Below are positions 27,477 to 36,585 of a stretch of 64,000 bases of DNA, piece by piece; the stretch's first letter is position 1, and every line of letters starts with the position of its first letter. Origin of the DNA: Hydrogenophilales bacterium (lineage in GTDB: Bacteria > Pseudomonadota > Gammaproteobacteria > Burkholderiales > Thiobacillaceae). The translations under genes and the position numbers were made by a program. The notes below the pieces were generated by a model that saw nothing but the letters and a program-made list of their open reading frames with translations, was not told where the DNA came from and did no database searches. The stretch is taken from the NCBI GenBank assembly GCA_016703155.1, contig JADJCP010000001.1, positions 806,001 through 870,000 on the forward strand, read 5' to 3'.

Positions 27477-28598
27477 ATGACCAAACACATCGGCATCCTG
27501 ACCTCGGGAGGCGACAGCCCCGGCCTCAACGCCGCCATACGCGGCGTCGGCAAGGCCTGTATGGGCCACTACCACATGCAGATGCTCGGTTTTCGCGATG
27601 GCTTCCGGGGTTTGATGGAAAACCGCACGATAGCCCTCGATGGCAACCAGCTCTCCGGCATACTCACCTTGGGCGGCACCATCCTCGGCACCAGCCGGGA
27701 AAAACCGCACAAGATGCTCGTCGGCGGCAAGCTGCGCGACATGACCGACGCCATCGTCGCCAACTACCACGACAACCATCTCGATTGCCTGGTCTGCCTG
27801 GGTGGCGGCGGCACCCAGAAAAACGCCCTGCGCCTCAAGGAGCAGGGTCTGAACATCATCACCCTGCCCAAGACCATCGACAACGATGTCGCCATGACCG
27901 ACATCACCTTCGGCTTCGATACCGCCCTGGGCATCGCCACCGAGGCGATCGACCGCCTGCACAGCACCGCGCACAGCCATCATCGCATCATCGTTGTCGA
28001 GATCATGGGCCATCGCGCCGGCTGGTTGACCCTGGGCGCGGGCATTGCCGGTGGCGCGGATGTCATCCTGATCCCCGAGATTCCCTACGATGTCGAAAAC
28101 ATCGCCGAAGCGATCCGCAAGCGCAGTCGCGGCGGCAAGCCATTCAGCATCGTCGCCGTCGCCGAGGGTGCAATCTCGCGTCAGGAACATGCGGCGCTGA
28201 TGAGTGAGGGCGGAATCAAGAAGCCCGTCAAGAAAAAGGAAACCGTCAAGGTCGATGCTGAAAGCACCAAGGAGCCTGAACTGGTGTATGCCGAGCGCAC
28301 CTTGAAACTGGCGCATCAACTGGAAAAGCTGACCGGCCTGGAGGCGCGCGTCACCATCCTTGGGCATTTGCAACGTGGTGGCACGCCTTCAGCCGCTGAC
28401 CGTATCCTGTCGACCCGCCTGGGCACGGCCTGCGCCGATCTGATCGATTCCGGGCAGTTCGGCGTCATGGTGGCGGCGCGCGGCCAGGGCACCGAACCCG
28501 TGCTGCTCGAAGAGGTTGCCGGCCGCGGCAATCTGGTACCGCCGGATCACCCTTGGGTGGAAACCGCCCGGCATGTCGGAACCAACTTGGGCGACTGA
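27477..28598 (+). CDS. pfkA: 6-phosphofructokinase, group III type
   Basis: A 373-residue phosphofructokinase: ILTSGGDSPGLNAAIRG, the phosphate-donor loop LGGGGTQKNA, the catalytic PKTIDNDV and the fructose-6-phosphate segment EIMGHRAGW, with GHLQRGGTPSAADR near the end. The Lys of PKTIDND is typical of PPi-dependent and group III ATP-dependent enzymes, while the Gly at the position equivalent to E. coli 104 points to ATP. The acidic residue that normally precedes it (GGDG or GGEG) is Gly here, which is unusual. Cofactor use is therefore open. Confidence 0.9.
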   Translation: MTKHIGILTSGGDSPGLNAAIRGVGKACMGHYHMQMLGFRDGFRGLMENRTIALDGNQLSGILTLGGTILGTSREKPHKMLVGGKLRDMTDAIVANYHDNHLDCLVCLGGGGTQKNALRLKEQGLNIITLPKTIDNDVAMTDITFGFDTALGIATEAIDRLHSTAHSHHRIIVVEIMGHRAGWLTLGAGIAGGADVILIPEIPYDVENIAEAIRKRSRGGKPFSIVAVAEGAISRQEHAALMSEGGIKKPVKKKETVKVDAESTKEPELVYAERTLKLAHQLEKLTGLEARVTILGHLQRGGTPSAADRILSTRLGTACADLIDSGQFGVMVAARGQGTEPVLLEEVAGRGNLVPPDHPWVETARHVGTNLGD

Positions 28599-28664
28599 AC
28601 ACGGAACTGTTTGCAGGCTGTACCGAAAAACGCAACCCGGGATGCGACCGAATCGCCTGAAACG

Positions 28665-29846
28665 CTATGGGCTTCCATTGCTGGCGCGCTTCAGCGCCGG
28701 CCGTTTCTCGACGGTAACCTTCAGACTCATCTGCTTGTTCTGGCGCAGCAGCGTCAGAGGTGCATCCTTGCCCGGCAGCAAGGCGGCAATCAACTTCAGC
28801 AACGAGGTTGAGTCGGTCACTGTCTGGCCGTCCACGGCGATCAGGACGTCGCCCGGGCGGATACCCGCGCGGTCCGCCGGACCGCCGCGCAAAACACCTG
28901 CGATCAGCGCACCGTCGGTACTCTTCAGGCCGAGGGAGTCGGCAATCTCGGGAACGATATCCTGGACCTCGATACCCACCCAGCCGCGCGTCACCGAGCC
29001 ATTGGCGATAATTTGCTCCATGACTTCCTTGATAATGGACACCGGGATAGCGAAGCCGATACCCATGCTGCCGCCGGAGCGCGAGAAGATGGCGGTATTG
29101 ATGCCGACCAGATTGCCGGCGGCATCGACCAGAGCTCCACCGGAGTTCCCCGGATTGATCGCCGCGTCGGTCTGGATATAGTTCTCGAAGGTATTGATGC
29201 CAAGATGACTGCGTCCCAACGCGGAAACGATGCCCATGGTCACGGTCTGACCGACACCGAAGGGATTGCCGATGGCCAGAACGACATCGCCGACGCGCAG
29301 GTCTTCGGCACGCGCGAAGGTCAAAGTCGGCAGGTCTTTCTGGGCAACGCGTAATACGGCCAGATCGGTTTCGGGATCGGTGCCGACGAGTTCAGCCGCC
29401 AACGACCGGCCATCCGGGAGAGCCACCTGGATCTCGTCCGCGGCCTCGACGACGTGATGGTTGGTCAGGACATAGCCGTCATGGCTGACAATGACGCCGG
29501 AACCCAGGTTCGATACTTTCTGTGGGCGGTTATCGAGTTGATCGCCGAAAAAACGCCGAAAAAACGGATCGTTCATCAGTGGGTTGGCGCCAATGCGCGC
29601 TTCCTTGCTGGTGAATATGTTGACGACCGATGGCTGAGACTTGCGTGCCGCGTCGGCGAACGTCGAGATCGGTCTGGCCTGGCCGCTCTGCGCGACTTCG
29701 CGAATCTGCACGGAGGCCGACCCCACTCCGGGGCTCGGCAGAAACGGCAGCCACCCCGGGAAGAATCGGTCGAGGGCAACCGCGGCCGCCAGTACAATGG
29801 CCACTGCCGTGACAATCTGCGCGAACACAAGCCAATAACGCTGCAT
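28665..29846 (-). CDS. DegS/DegQ-like periplasmic serine protease (HtrA family)
   Basis: A 393-residue trypsin-like protease with an N-terminal membrane anchor (QIVTAVAIVLAAAVAL), the triad His in LTNHHVVE, Asp in ETDLAVLRV and Ser in NPGNSGGALV, and one C-terminal PDZ domain (about residues 280-375). One PDZ plus an anchor is the DegS layout rather than the two-PDZ DegP layout. DegS homologues cut anti-sigma factors in envelope stress; the substrate here is unknown. It faces petA across a 215-base divergent region. Confidence 0.9.
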   Translation of the reverse strand: MQRYWLVFAQIVTAVAIVLAAAVALDRFFPGWLPFLPSPGVGSASVQIREVAQSGQARPISTFADAARKSQPSVVNIFTSKEARIGANPLMNDPFFRRFFGDQLDNRPQKVSNLGSGVIVSHDGYVLTNHHVVEAADEIQVALPDGRSLAAELVGTDPETDLAVLRVAQKDLPTLTFARAEDLRVGDVVLAIGNPFGVGQTVTMGIVSALGRSHLGINTFENYIQTDAAINPGNSGGALVDAAGNLVGINTAIFSRSGGSMGIGFAIPVSIIKEVMEQIIANGSVTRGWVGIEVQDIVPEIADSLGLKSTDGALIAGVLRGGPADRAGIRPGDVLIAVDGQTVTDSTSLLKLIAALLPGKDAPLTLLRQNKQMSLKVTVEKRPALKRASNGSP

Positions 29847-29936
29847 TTAGCTTCCGAAACAAACAATCGATGGCGGCGGATTATACCCCCGCGAAAAACA
29901 CCACCCGGGGTCTTGCGGCATCAATGGCAAGGGGAG

Positions 29937-29965
29937 TTAAGTTCCGAGCGGATTTTCTGTACAAT
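29937..29965 (+). promoter_or_regulatory. candidate sigma-70 promoter of petABC
   Basis: TTAAGT (29937-29942) and TACAAT (29960-29965) are separated by 17 bases, close to the sigma-70 pattern, about 95 bases upstream of the petA start. The -10 element is good and the -35 weak. Confidence 0.45.
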
Positions 29966-30061
29966 AGCCGGATTTGCAAAATAGGCTTGCCATGTCGGAT
30001 CGGAATATCCGGATAAACAGGGTCAAGCTGATTCGATTTAGCCTCGCGGGTAGGAGTGGAA

Positions 30062-30655
30062 ATGAGTGATATCAGCGTCGATACGTCCAAACGCCGCTTT
30101 CTGGTGGCGTTGAGTTCGGCCGCCGGCGGCATCGCCGCCGTTGGCGCAGCCATCCCACTGATCGGCAGCATGATGCCCTCGGCGCGTGCCCTGGCCGCCG
30201 GCGCGCCGGTGGAAGTGGATTTAAGCAAGGTCGAACCTGGCATGATCCTGACCGTGGAATGGCGCGGCAAGCCGGTGTGGATCGTCAACCGCACTCCGGA
30301 AATGCTCGCCCTGCTCGGCAAACATGACGACAAGCTGACCGACAGCGCCTCCGAGACGACTTCGCAACAGCCCGAGTACTGCAAGAACCCGACGCGCTCG
30401 ATCAAGCCCCAGTTTCTCGTAGCCGTAGGCATCTGCACCCACTTGGGTTGCTCGCCGACCTACCGTAAAGAAGTTGCGCCGGCCGACCTCGGCCCGGACT
30501 GGGCCGGCGGTTTTTTCTGCCCTTGCCACGGCTCGCGTTTCGACCTGGCGGCTCGGGTATTCAACGGTTCGCCGGCGCCAACCAATCTGGTCATACCACC
30601 GCATAAATACATGAGTGACGCCAAATTGCTGATTGGCGAGGATCAGGCCGCCTGA
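30062..30655 (+). CDS. petA: ubiquinol-cytochrome c reductase Rieske iron-sulfur subunit
   Basis: A 197-residue Rieske subunit of the bc1 complex. It has a twin-arginine-like leader with a membrane anchor (KRRFLVALSSAAGGIAAVGAA) and the cluster motifs CTHLGC and CPCHGS. It takes electrons from ubiquinol and passes them to cytochrome c1. The ATG at 30062 follows TAGGAG at 30051-30056. petB follows after 47 bases and petC overlaps petB, a standard operon. Confidence 0.96.
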   Translation: MSDISVDTSKRRFLVALSSAAGGIAAVGAAIPLIGSMMPSARALAAGAPVEVDLSKVEPGMILTVEWRGKPVWIVNRTPEMLALLGKHDDKLTDSASETTSQQPEYCKNPTRSIKPQFLVAVGICTHLGCSPTYRKEVAPADLGPDWAGGFFCPCHGSRFDLAARVFNGSPAPTNLVIPPHKYMSDAKLLIGEDQAA

Positions 30656-30702
30656 TCGCTCGACGGCCCAACGACCCGAACCAAGCCTAAGGGAAAGAGA
30701 TA

Positions 30703-31932
30703 ATGGAAAAAGTCCTGAACTGGATCGATGCGCGATTCCCGCTGACCGCATCCTACAAAGCGCACTTGTCCGAATACTTCGCGCCGAAGAACTTCAATTT
30801 CTGGTATTACTTTGGCTCGCTGGCCTTGCTGGTGCTAGTGATCCAGATCGTCACCGGCATCTTCCTGACCATGCACTACAAGCCCGACGCAGGCATGGCC
30901 TTCGCCTCGGTCGAGTACATCATGCGCGACGTGCCCTTCGGCTGGCTGATGCGCTACGCCCACTCGACCGGCGCCTCGGCCTTCTTCATCGTCGTCTACC
31001 TGCACATGTTCCGCGGCCTGCTCTACGGTTCCTATCGCCAGCCGCGCGAACTGATCTGGCTGTTCGGCGTGCTGATCTATCTGGTGCTGATGGGCGAGGC
31101 CTTCATGGGCTACCTGCTGCCCTGGGGCCAGATGTCCTATTGGGGTGCCCAGGTGATCATCAACCTGTTCGCCGCCGTACCGTTCATCGGTGAAGACCTG
31201 TCCACCCTGATTCGCGGCGACTTCGTGGTCGGCGACGCGACGCTCAACCGCTTCTTCGCCCTGCACGTCATCGCCCTGCCGCTGGTGCTGCTCGGCCTGA
31301 TCGCCGCGCACCTGGTGGCGCTGCACGAAGTCGGCTCGAACAACCCGGACGGCGTCGAGATCAAGAAGCTGAAGGATCCCGAGACGCATCAGCCACTCGA
31401 CGGCATACCTTTCCACCCCTACTACACGGTGAAGGACATCCTCGGCGTCGTGGTCTTCCTGATCGTCTTCTCGGCCATCATGTTCTTCGCCCCGGAGATG
31501 GGCGGCTACTTCCTGGAAGCCAACAACTTCATCCCGGCCGACCCGTTCAAGACCCCCGAGCACATTGCCCCGGTCTGGTACTTCACGCCCTACTACGCCA
31601 TCCTGCGCGCCGTGCCGCCGATGTTCGGCTCACAGTTCCCGGGGGTAGCGCTGATGGGCGTCGCCGTCCTGATCTTCTTCGCCCTGCCCTGGCTGGATCG
31701 CTCCCCGGTCAAGTCGATCCGCTACCGCGGGCCGAAGTTCAAGATCGCTCTGGGCCTGTTCGTCGTCGCCTTCGTCGGCCTCGGTATCCTCGGCATCCTG
31801 CCGTCGACGCCGCTGTACACACTGATCGCGCAGATTCTTTCGGTCGTCTACTTCGCGTTCTTCTTCCTGATGCCGTGGTACACCAAGAACGATACGACTA
31901 AACCGGTTCCGGAAAGGGTGACGTCCAAATGA
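30703..31932 (+). CDS. petB: ubiquinol-cytochrome c reductase cytochrome b subunit
   Basis: A 409-residue di-haem membrane subunit with eight predicted segments. Characteristic elements are GIFLTMHYKPD, the haem-ligand regions HSTGASAFFIVVYLHMFRG and RFFALHVIALPLVLLGLIAAHLVALH, and the quinol-oxidation motif with Pro-Glu-Trp-type context read here as PVWYFTPYYAILRA. AAGGGAAAGAG precedes the ATG. It overlaps petC by four bases (ATGA), indicating translational coupling. Confidence 0.96.
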   Translation: MEKVLNWIDARFPLTASYKAHLSEYFAPKNFNFWYYFGSLALLVLVIQIVTGIFLTMHYKPDAGMAFASVEYIMRDVPFGWLMRYAHSTGASAFFIVVYLHMFRGLLYGSYRQPRELIWLFGVLIYLVLMGEAFMGYLLPWGQMSYWGAQVIINLFAAVPFIGEDLSTLIRGDFVVGDATLNRFFALHVIALPLVLLGLIAAHLVALHEVGSNNPDGVEIKKLKDPETHQPLDGIPFHPYYTVKDILGVVVFLIVFSAIMFFAPEMGGYFLEANNFIPADPFKTPEHIAPVWYFTPYYAILRAVPPMFGSQFPGVALMGVAVLIFFALPWLDRSPVKSIRYRGPKFKIALGLFVVAFVGLGILGILPSTPLYTLIAQILSVVYFAFFFLMPWYTKNDTTKPVPERVTSK

Positions 31933-32681
31933 AATCGACCTGCGCGCAAACCATGAAGAAATTCCTGTTCCTGGCCTTCGCCCTGCCGACGGCGGCGCTC
32001 GCCTCAAGTGCCATGCACCTGGACACCGCCCCAATCAACCTGAATGACCAGGAGTCCCTGCAACGCGGTGCCGGCGTCTTCGTCAACTACTGCCTGAACT
32101 GTCACAGCGCCGGTTACATGCGCTACTCGCGCATGACCGACATCGGCCTGAGCGAAGCGCAGATCAAGGACAACCTGCTGTTCGCCACCGACAAGCCCGG
32201 CAACCTGATGACCGTGGCCATGCGCGGCAAGGATGCCAAGGAATGGTTCGGCGCCGCGCCGCCGGATCTTTCCGTGATCACCCGTTCACGCGGCGCCGAC
32301 TGGGTCTACACCTACCTGCGCTCGTTCTACCGCGACGACAGCCGCACCACCGGCTGGAACAACCGGGTGTTCGACAAGGTCGGCATGCCCCACGTATTGC
32401 AGGAACTTCAGGGTCACCTGGCTCCGGTCTACCATGCCGAACAGGGCGAGGATGGCAAGACCCACCAAGTTCTTGATCACCTGCAACTGGTCAAGCCGGG
32501 CAAACTGACCCTGGCTGAATATGACGCTCTCACCGCCGACCTAGTGAATTACCTCGCCTGGGTAGGCGAGCCGGCCAAGGGCCAACGCATGACCACCGGT
32601 TTACTGGTGGTGCTGTTCCTCAGCCTATTCTTTGTCGCGGCCTTCTACCTCAAGAAAGAATTCTGGAAGGATGTGCACTGA
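31929..32681 (+). CDS. petC: ubiquinol-cytochrome c reductase cytochrome c1 subunit
   Basis: A 250-residue cytochrome c1 with a signal peptide, the haem site CLNCH (residues 55-59) and a C-terminal membrane anchor (TGLLVVLFLSLFFVAAFYLKKEFW). The start overlapping petB is used; a second Met nine residues in, at the start of MKKFLFLAFALPTAALA, would give a more typical signal peptide. It passes electrons from the Rieske centre to soluble cytochrome c. Confidence 0.95.
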   Translation: MKSTCAQTMKKFLFLAFALPTAALASSAMHLDTAPINLNDQESLQRGAGVFVNYCLNCHSAGYMRYSRMTDIGLSEAQIKDNLLFATDKPGNLMTVAMRGKDAKEWFGAAPPDLSVITRSRGADWVYTYLRSFYRDDSRTTGWNNRVFDKVGMPHVLQELQGHLAPVYHAEQGEDGKTHQVLDHLQLVKPGKLTLAEYDALTADLVNYLAWVGEPAKGQRMTTGLLVVLFLSLFFVAAFYLKKEFWKDVH

Positions 32682-32715
32682 CCCCAGTGCCGCCAACCAA
32701 AAAGGATAATCGCCA

Positions 32716-33315
32716 ATGATGATTCTCTACTCAGGCAACGCCTGCCCCTTTAGCCACCGCTGCCGCATCGTGCTGCACGAGAAGGGCATGGACTTCGAGA
32801 TCAAGAACATCGACCTGCAAGAGAAGCCGGACGAAGTTGCCGCCATGAACCCGTATAGCCAGGTACCCATCCTGGTGGAGCGCGACCTGACGCTGTATGA
32901 ATCGAATATCATCAACGAATACATCGACGAACGCTTCCCGCATCCGCAACTGATGCCGGCCGACCCGGTGATGCGCGCCCGCGCCCGGTTGTTTCTGTTC
33001 AACATCGAGCAAGACCTCTTCAGCCACTTGATCGAGGTTAAATCCGGCACGTCGAAGGTCGCCGAAAAGGCGCGCATGATCATCCGCGACAACCTGACCC
33101 AGATCGCGCCGATCTTCGCCAAGCAGAAATTCATGCTGGGTGACGAGTACTCGATGCTGGACGTTGCCGTCGCGCCTCTGCTGTGGCGACTCGACTATCT
33201 TGGCATCCAGTTGCCAAAACAGGCCGCACCGCTGCTCAAGTATGCCGAGCGCATATTCAGCCGCCCGGCCTTCATCGAAGCGCTGACTCCGATCGAAAAG
33301 TCGATGCGCAAGTAA
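32716..33315 (+). CDS. sspA: stringent starvation protein A (GST fold)
   Basis: A 199-residue glutathione S-transferase-fold protein. The N-terminal thioredoxin-like domain starts MMILYSGNACPFSHRCRIVLHEKGMD and the C-terminal helical domain holds DPVMRARARLFLFNIEQDL. SspA associates with RNA polymerase during stress. Synteny petABC-sspA-sspB is typical of betaproteobacteria. AAAGGA precedes the ATG. Confidence 0.94.
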   Translation: MMILYSGNACPFSHRCRIVLHEKGMDFEIKNIDLQEKPDEVAAMNPYSQVPILVERDLTLYESNIINEYIDERFPHPQLMPADPVMRARARLFLFNIEQDLFSHLIEVKSGTSKVAEKARMIIRDNLTQIAPIFAKQKFMLGDEYSMLDVAVAPLLWRLDYLGIQLPKQAAPLLKYAERIFSRPAFIEALTPIEKSMRK

Positions 33316-33339
33316 GCGCGGACCGCGCTTCACACCGAG

Positions 33340-33765
33340 ATGAGTACCGGCATCCCACAGCAGCCCTATTTCCTGCGCGCGCTTTACGAGTGGTGCGTGG
33401 ACAGCGGCTACGCGCCGCACATCTCGGTGAAGGTCGACGGCCGGTGCAAAGTCCCGACCGCTTATGTCAAGGACGGCCAGATCGTCCTCAACATTGGCCC
33501 GAACGCTGTCCGCAATATGAATATCGATAATGAGTGGGTCACCTTCTCGGCACGCTTCTCCGGCGTGGCTCAGGAGGTACACGTCCCGGTGGAAGCGGTG
33601 CTTGCCATCTATGCCCGGGAAACCGGCGAAGGCATGGCCTTCCAGCAATCGACGCTCGCCGAGGCGCTGGGCCCCACCCCGGAGGACCAACCAGAACAGG
33701 GTCCCTCCGACGACACACCGCCGCAACGCCCGAGAGGGCGACCGGCCCTCAAGGTTGTCAAATAA
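33340..33765 (+). CDS. sspB: ClpXP protease specificity-enhancing factor SspB
   Basis: A 141-residue adaptor that delivers ssrA-tagged proteins to ClpXP. The family's N-terminal fold is clear (PYFLRALYEWCVDSGYAPHISV; ARFSGVAQEVHVPVEAVLAIYARE). A disordered acidic and proline-rich linker leads to a basic C-terminal peptide (RGRPALKVVK) that should dock on ClpX. It follows sspA by 24 bases. Confidence 0.94.
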   Translation: MSTGIPQQPYFLRALYEWCVDSGYAPHISVKVDGRCKVPTAYVKDGQIVLNIGPNAVRNMNIDNEWVTFSARFSGVAQEVHVPVEAVLAIYARETGEGMAFQQSTLAEALGPTPEDQPEQGPSDDTPPQRPRGRPALKVVK

Positions 33766-33793
33766 ATCGGTTCGAAACCGCCTCGCGCCAATT

Positions 33794-33799
33794 TATAAT
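33794..33799 (+). promoter_or_regulatory. -10 box of tRNA-Thr gene
   Basis: A perfect TATAAT lies nine bases before the tRNA 5' end. The best -35 match at 17-base spacing is TTCGAA (33771-33776), which is poor. Confidence 0.45.
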
Positions 33800-33808
33800 C
33801 CAAGAAAT

Positions 33809-33884
<76 letters not shown>

Positions 33885-33918
33885 CGAACTCACAGGCCAG
33901 ACGGGCTTTCCAGACGGC

Positions 33919-35283
33919 ATGCGCCAGACCCCCATCCCATACCAGATCGACAGCGCAGGGCTTTTCGAGCAAATCGCCGACGCGCCCTGGTCGATGTTTT
34001 TCGATAGTGGCCGGCCCGGCTCGGCTTCCGGCCGCTACGACATCCTGACAGCGCGCCCTTGGGCCACTCTGGTTACTCGCCGAGGCAAAACCGAGATCCA
34101 GCGCTCCGGGCAACCGGCCCGGCATTCCGACCGTGACCCGTTCGAGCTGATTCGAGAACTCCTCGGACCGGTCACGGACACCGCCGCGCTGCCTTTCTCC
34201 GGCGGCGCCATGGGATATTTCGCCTACGACCTGGCGGCGAACCGGCGTCCTGCTGTTCCCGGCACCCGCGGCCCCGACATGCCCGACATGGCGATCGGCC
34301 TCTATGACTGGGCCCTGGTTGTGGATCATGAACGACAAACCAGTCACCTTGTTTCGGCGACAAACGCGATATCGGACGAGTCATGGAAAAATTTGGCACA
34401 GTGTTTCAGTCAGCCCGTACGCGCCAAATCACGCATACCGTTCCGGGCATTGACCGACGTGTCCTACCACTTCCCCCTGGAGCAATATCGCCAAGCCTTC
34501 GCACGCTTGCAGGCCTACATCCGCGCTGGCGACTGCTATCAGGCCAATCTGGCACAAGGCTTCTCGGCGCGCGTCGCGGGCGATCCCTGGCTGGCCTATC
34601 AAGCGCTGCGACGGATCAGCCCGACACCCCATGCCGCCTATCTCAACCTGCCGTTCGGGCAAGTGCTCTCGGCATCGCCGGAGCGCTTCCTGGAGGTGCG
34701 CGCCGGGCGCGTCACCACCCAGCCCATCAAAGGTACCCGCCGACGCGATACCGACCCGGCCAGTGATGCCGCCCTGGCCAAAGAACTCGCCGCCAGCGAG
34801 AAAGACCGCGCCGAAAACCTGATGATCGTCGACCTGCTGCGCAACGACCTCGGCAAGGTCTGCACACCCGGCAGCATCAAGGTACCCAGGCTGTTCGAGG
34901 TGGAGAGCTTCAGCAACGTGCACCACCTGGTCAGCACCGTGACCGGCGAACTGGCGCACGGCGAAGATGCCCTCTCGACCCTGCGAGCCGCCTTCCCCGG
35001 CGGCTCGATCACCGGCGCCCCGAAACGCCGCGCCATGGAGATCATCGCCGAGCTGGAGCCGGAAGCGCGCGGCCTTTATTGCGGCAGCATCGGCTATATC
35101 GGCCACGACGGCGCCATGGATAGCAACATCGCCATCCGCACACTCACTTGGCAGGATGGGATTGCACGGTTCTCCGCCGGTGGCGGCATCGTCGCCGACT
35201 CCGACGCCGACGCGGAATACCAGGAATGCCTGGACAAAGCCAGCCCGATCATCGAGCTGCTGAATGCCCACCGCCAGAGGTAG
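33919..35283 (+). CDS. pabB: aminodeoxychorismate synthase component I
   Basis: A 454-residue chorismate-utilising enzyme that makes 4-amino-4-deoxychorismate for folate synthesis. The PIKGTRRR motif (Lys rather than the Ala of anthranilate synthase TrpE) marks PabB. Other family motifs are GDCYQANLAQ, SASPERFLEV, DLLRNDLGKVC, FPGGSITGAPK and YCGSIGYIGHDG. The partner glutaminase and the lyase are not in the window. It lies between two tRNA genes. Confidence 0.93.
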   Translation: MRQTPIPYQIDSAGLFEQIADAPWSMFFDSGRPGSASGRYDILTARPWATLVTRRGKTEIQRSGQPARHSDRDPFELIRELLGPVTDTAALPFSGGAMGYFAYDLAANRRPAVPGTRGPDMPDMAIGLYDWALVVDHERQTSHLVSATNAISDESWKNLAQCFSQPVRAKSRIPFRALTDVSYHFPLEQYRQAFARLQAYIRAGDCYQANLAQGFSARVAGDPWLAYQALRRISPTPHAAYLNLPFGQVLSASPERFLEVRAGRVTTQPIKGTRRRDTDPASDAALAKELAASEKDRAENLMIVDLLRNDLGKVCTPGSIKVPRLFEVESFSNVHHLVSTVTGELAHGEDALSTLRAAFPGGSITGAPKRRAMEIIAELEPEARGLYCGSIGYIGHDGAMDSNIAIRTLTWQDGIARFSAGGGIVADSDADAEYQECLDKASPIIELLNAHRQR

Positions 35284-35349
35284 GCCGGAAAAGCCGGCTC
35301 GGGTAGAATGCCATCCCGCCAAGCGTCAATCGCGTGGTATCAGGATCAT

Positions 35350-35439
35350 GGAAGCGTGGCCGAGCGGTTTAAGGCACCGGTCTTGAAAACCGGCGAGGGT
35401 GTAAGCCCTCCGTGAGTTCGAATCTCACCGCTTCCGCCA
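35350..35439 (+). tRNA. tRNA-Ser (TGA)
   Basis: A 90-nt class II tRNA with acceptor stem GGAAGCG/CGCTTCC, anticodon TGA at 35384-35386, a long variable arm (GCGAGGGTGTAAGCCCTCC region), T-loop GTTCGAATC, discriminator G and encoded CCA. A mobile segment begins within 270 bases downstream. Confidence 0.96.
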
Positions 35440-35452
35440 AGAATTCTTGTAC

Positions 35453-35468
35453 GGCAAGGATTCTTGCC
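35453..35468 (+). terminator. hairpin downstream of tRNA-Ser
   Basis: GGCAAG (35453-35458) pairs with CTTGCC (35463-35468). A 12-base palindrome, CAAGAATTCTTG, lies just before it at 35438-35449, starting in the tRNA CCA end. No T-run follows, so the terminator role is uncertain. Between here and 35702 I see no gene. Confidence 0.4.
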
Positions 35469-35702
35469 ATCCAATGGGTTGCCACCCAGAGCCCTACTCA
35501 TCGTTTCGGCTGGTATGTAGTGATACACACTGGGTCGACTTCGGCACCAACCATCAGTGACTACAACCGGCCAAAGGACTAAACCGCTCGCGCGGTAGGG
35601 GGTGCCCAGTCTGACGTGGTCAGGGCAAGCTGAGGTTGTGGTGCCTACGGCCTAGGTTGTGGAATGAGGCAATCCGCCTCGTTTCATGACAGGAGGCCCA
35701 CC

Positions 35703-36495
35703 ATGTCGGTATCCCCTCAAGCCATCAGCCCGCTGCGCATGCGCATGCTCGACGACATGCGCATGCGCAAGTTCGGCGAGAAGACCCAACTGGACTACGT
35801 GCGCGCCGTGCGCAATTTCACGAAGTACCTCGGACGTCCACCGGACACGGCCAGCGTGGAGGATCTGCGTAATTACCAATTGCACTGGTTGATCACGGCA
35901 CCTCGCCGGCGTCGCTCAACTCGGCCATCAGCGGCTTGAAGTTCTTCTTCAACGTCACCCTCGACCGTCCTGAGCTGATGGCCAAGATGCAGCCGGTGCA
36001 CCTGCCGCGCAAGCTGCCGGTGATCCTGAGCCCCGATGAGGTGAAGCGCCTGATCGCGGCGGCCGGCAATCTGAAGCATCAGACGGCTCTGGCGGTGGCC
36101 TACGGCACGGGGCTACGGGTCAACGAAGTGGTTGCCCTGAAGGTGGGCGACATCGACAGCCAGCGCATGACCTTGCGGGTCGAACAAGGCAAGGGTCAGA
36201 AGGATCGCTACGCGATGCTCTCGCCCGTCCTGCTGGAACGTCTGCGCGTCTGGTGGCGGGTGGCCCGGGCGCAAGGCAAGATGCTCGACGGCGGCTGGCT
36301 GTTCCCCGGCCTGAACCCCGTCGAACCCTTGAGTGCCCGGCAACTGAATCGCGCCATCCACGCCGCCGCCCTGGATGCCGGGATCGAGAAACACATCTCG
36401 ATGCATTCCCTGCGCCATGCCTTCGCCACCCATCTCTTGGAGCAGCGCGTCGACATTCGCCTGATCCAGGTGCTGCTCGGCCACAAGAAGCTGGA
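35703..36495 (+). pseudogene. IS91-associated tyrosine integrase, 5' part (split by RIT element, frameshifted)
   Basis: The start MSVSPQAISPLRMRMLDDMRMRKFGEK-type region is the SAM-like core-binding domain, and the catalytic domain follows with GTGLRVNEVV (Arg) and HSLRHAFATH (HxxR) and VLLGHKKL. Two defects exist. A small deletion near 35896-35900 shifts the frame between HWLIT and the LKFFFNVTLDRP segment. At 36491-36495 the sequence passes into the RIT inverted repeat, removing the tyrosine. The missing C-terminus is found at 39913-39999. Integrases of this type accompany IS91-family transposases. Confidence 0.85.
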
Positions 36496-36523
36496 CTATC
36501 TCCCGCGCCGGACTATGTCCCGC
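36491..36523 (+). repeat. RIT left terminal inverted repeat
   Basis: CTGGACTATCTCCCGC, one spacer base, then CCGGACTATGTCCCGC. The inner CTATGTCCCGC also faces an inverted copy, GCGGGACATAG, at 36566-36576, just before the ritC stop. Confidence 0.8.
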
Positions 36524-36585
36524 AGCATTTGCAAACACCAATAGCCGGGCATGCACATGCACTTCGCGGGACATAGGTGGCCGCG

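Noticed and set aside
35350..35702. Integration site (att) in the tRNA-Ser 3' end
   Set aside because: No direct repeat of the tRNA 3' end was found downstream of the mobile segment, so a tRNA-targeted island cannot be supported.
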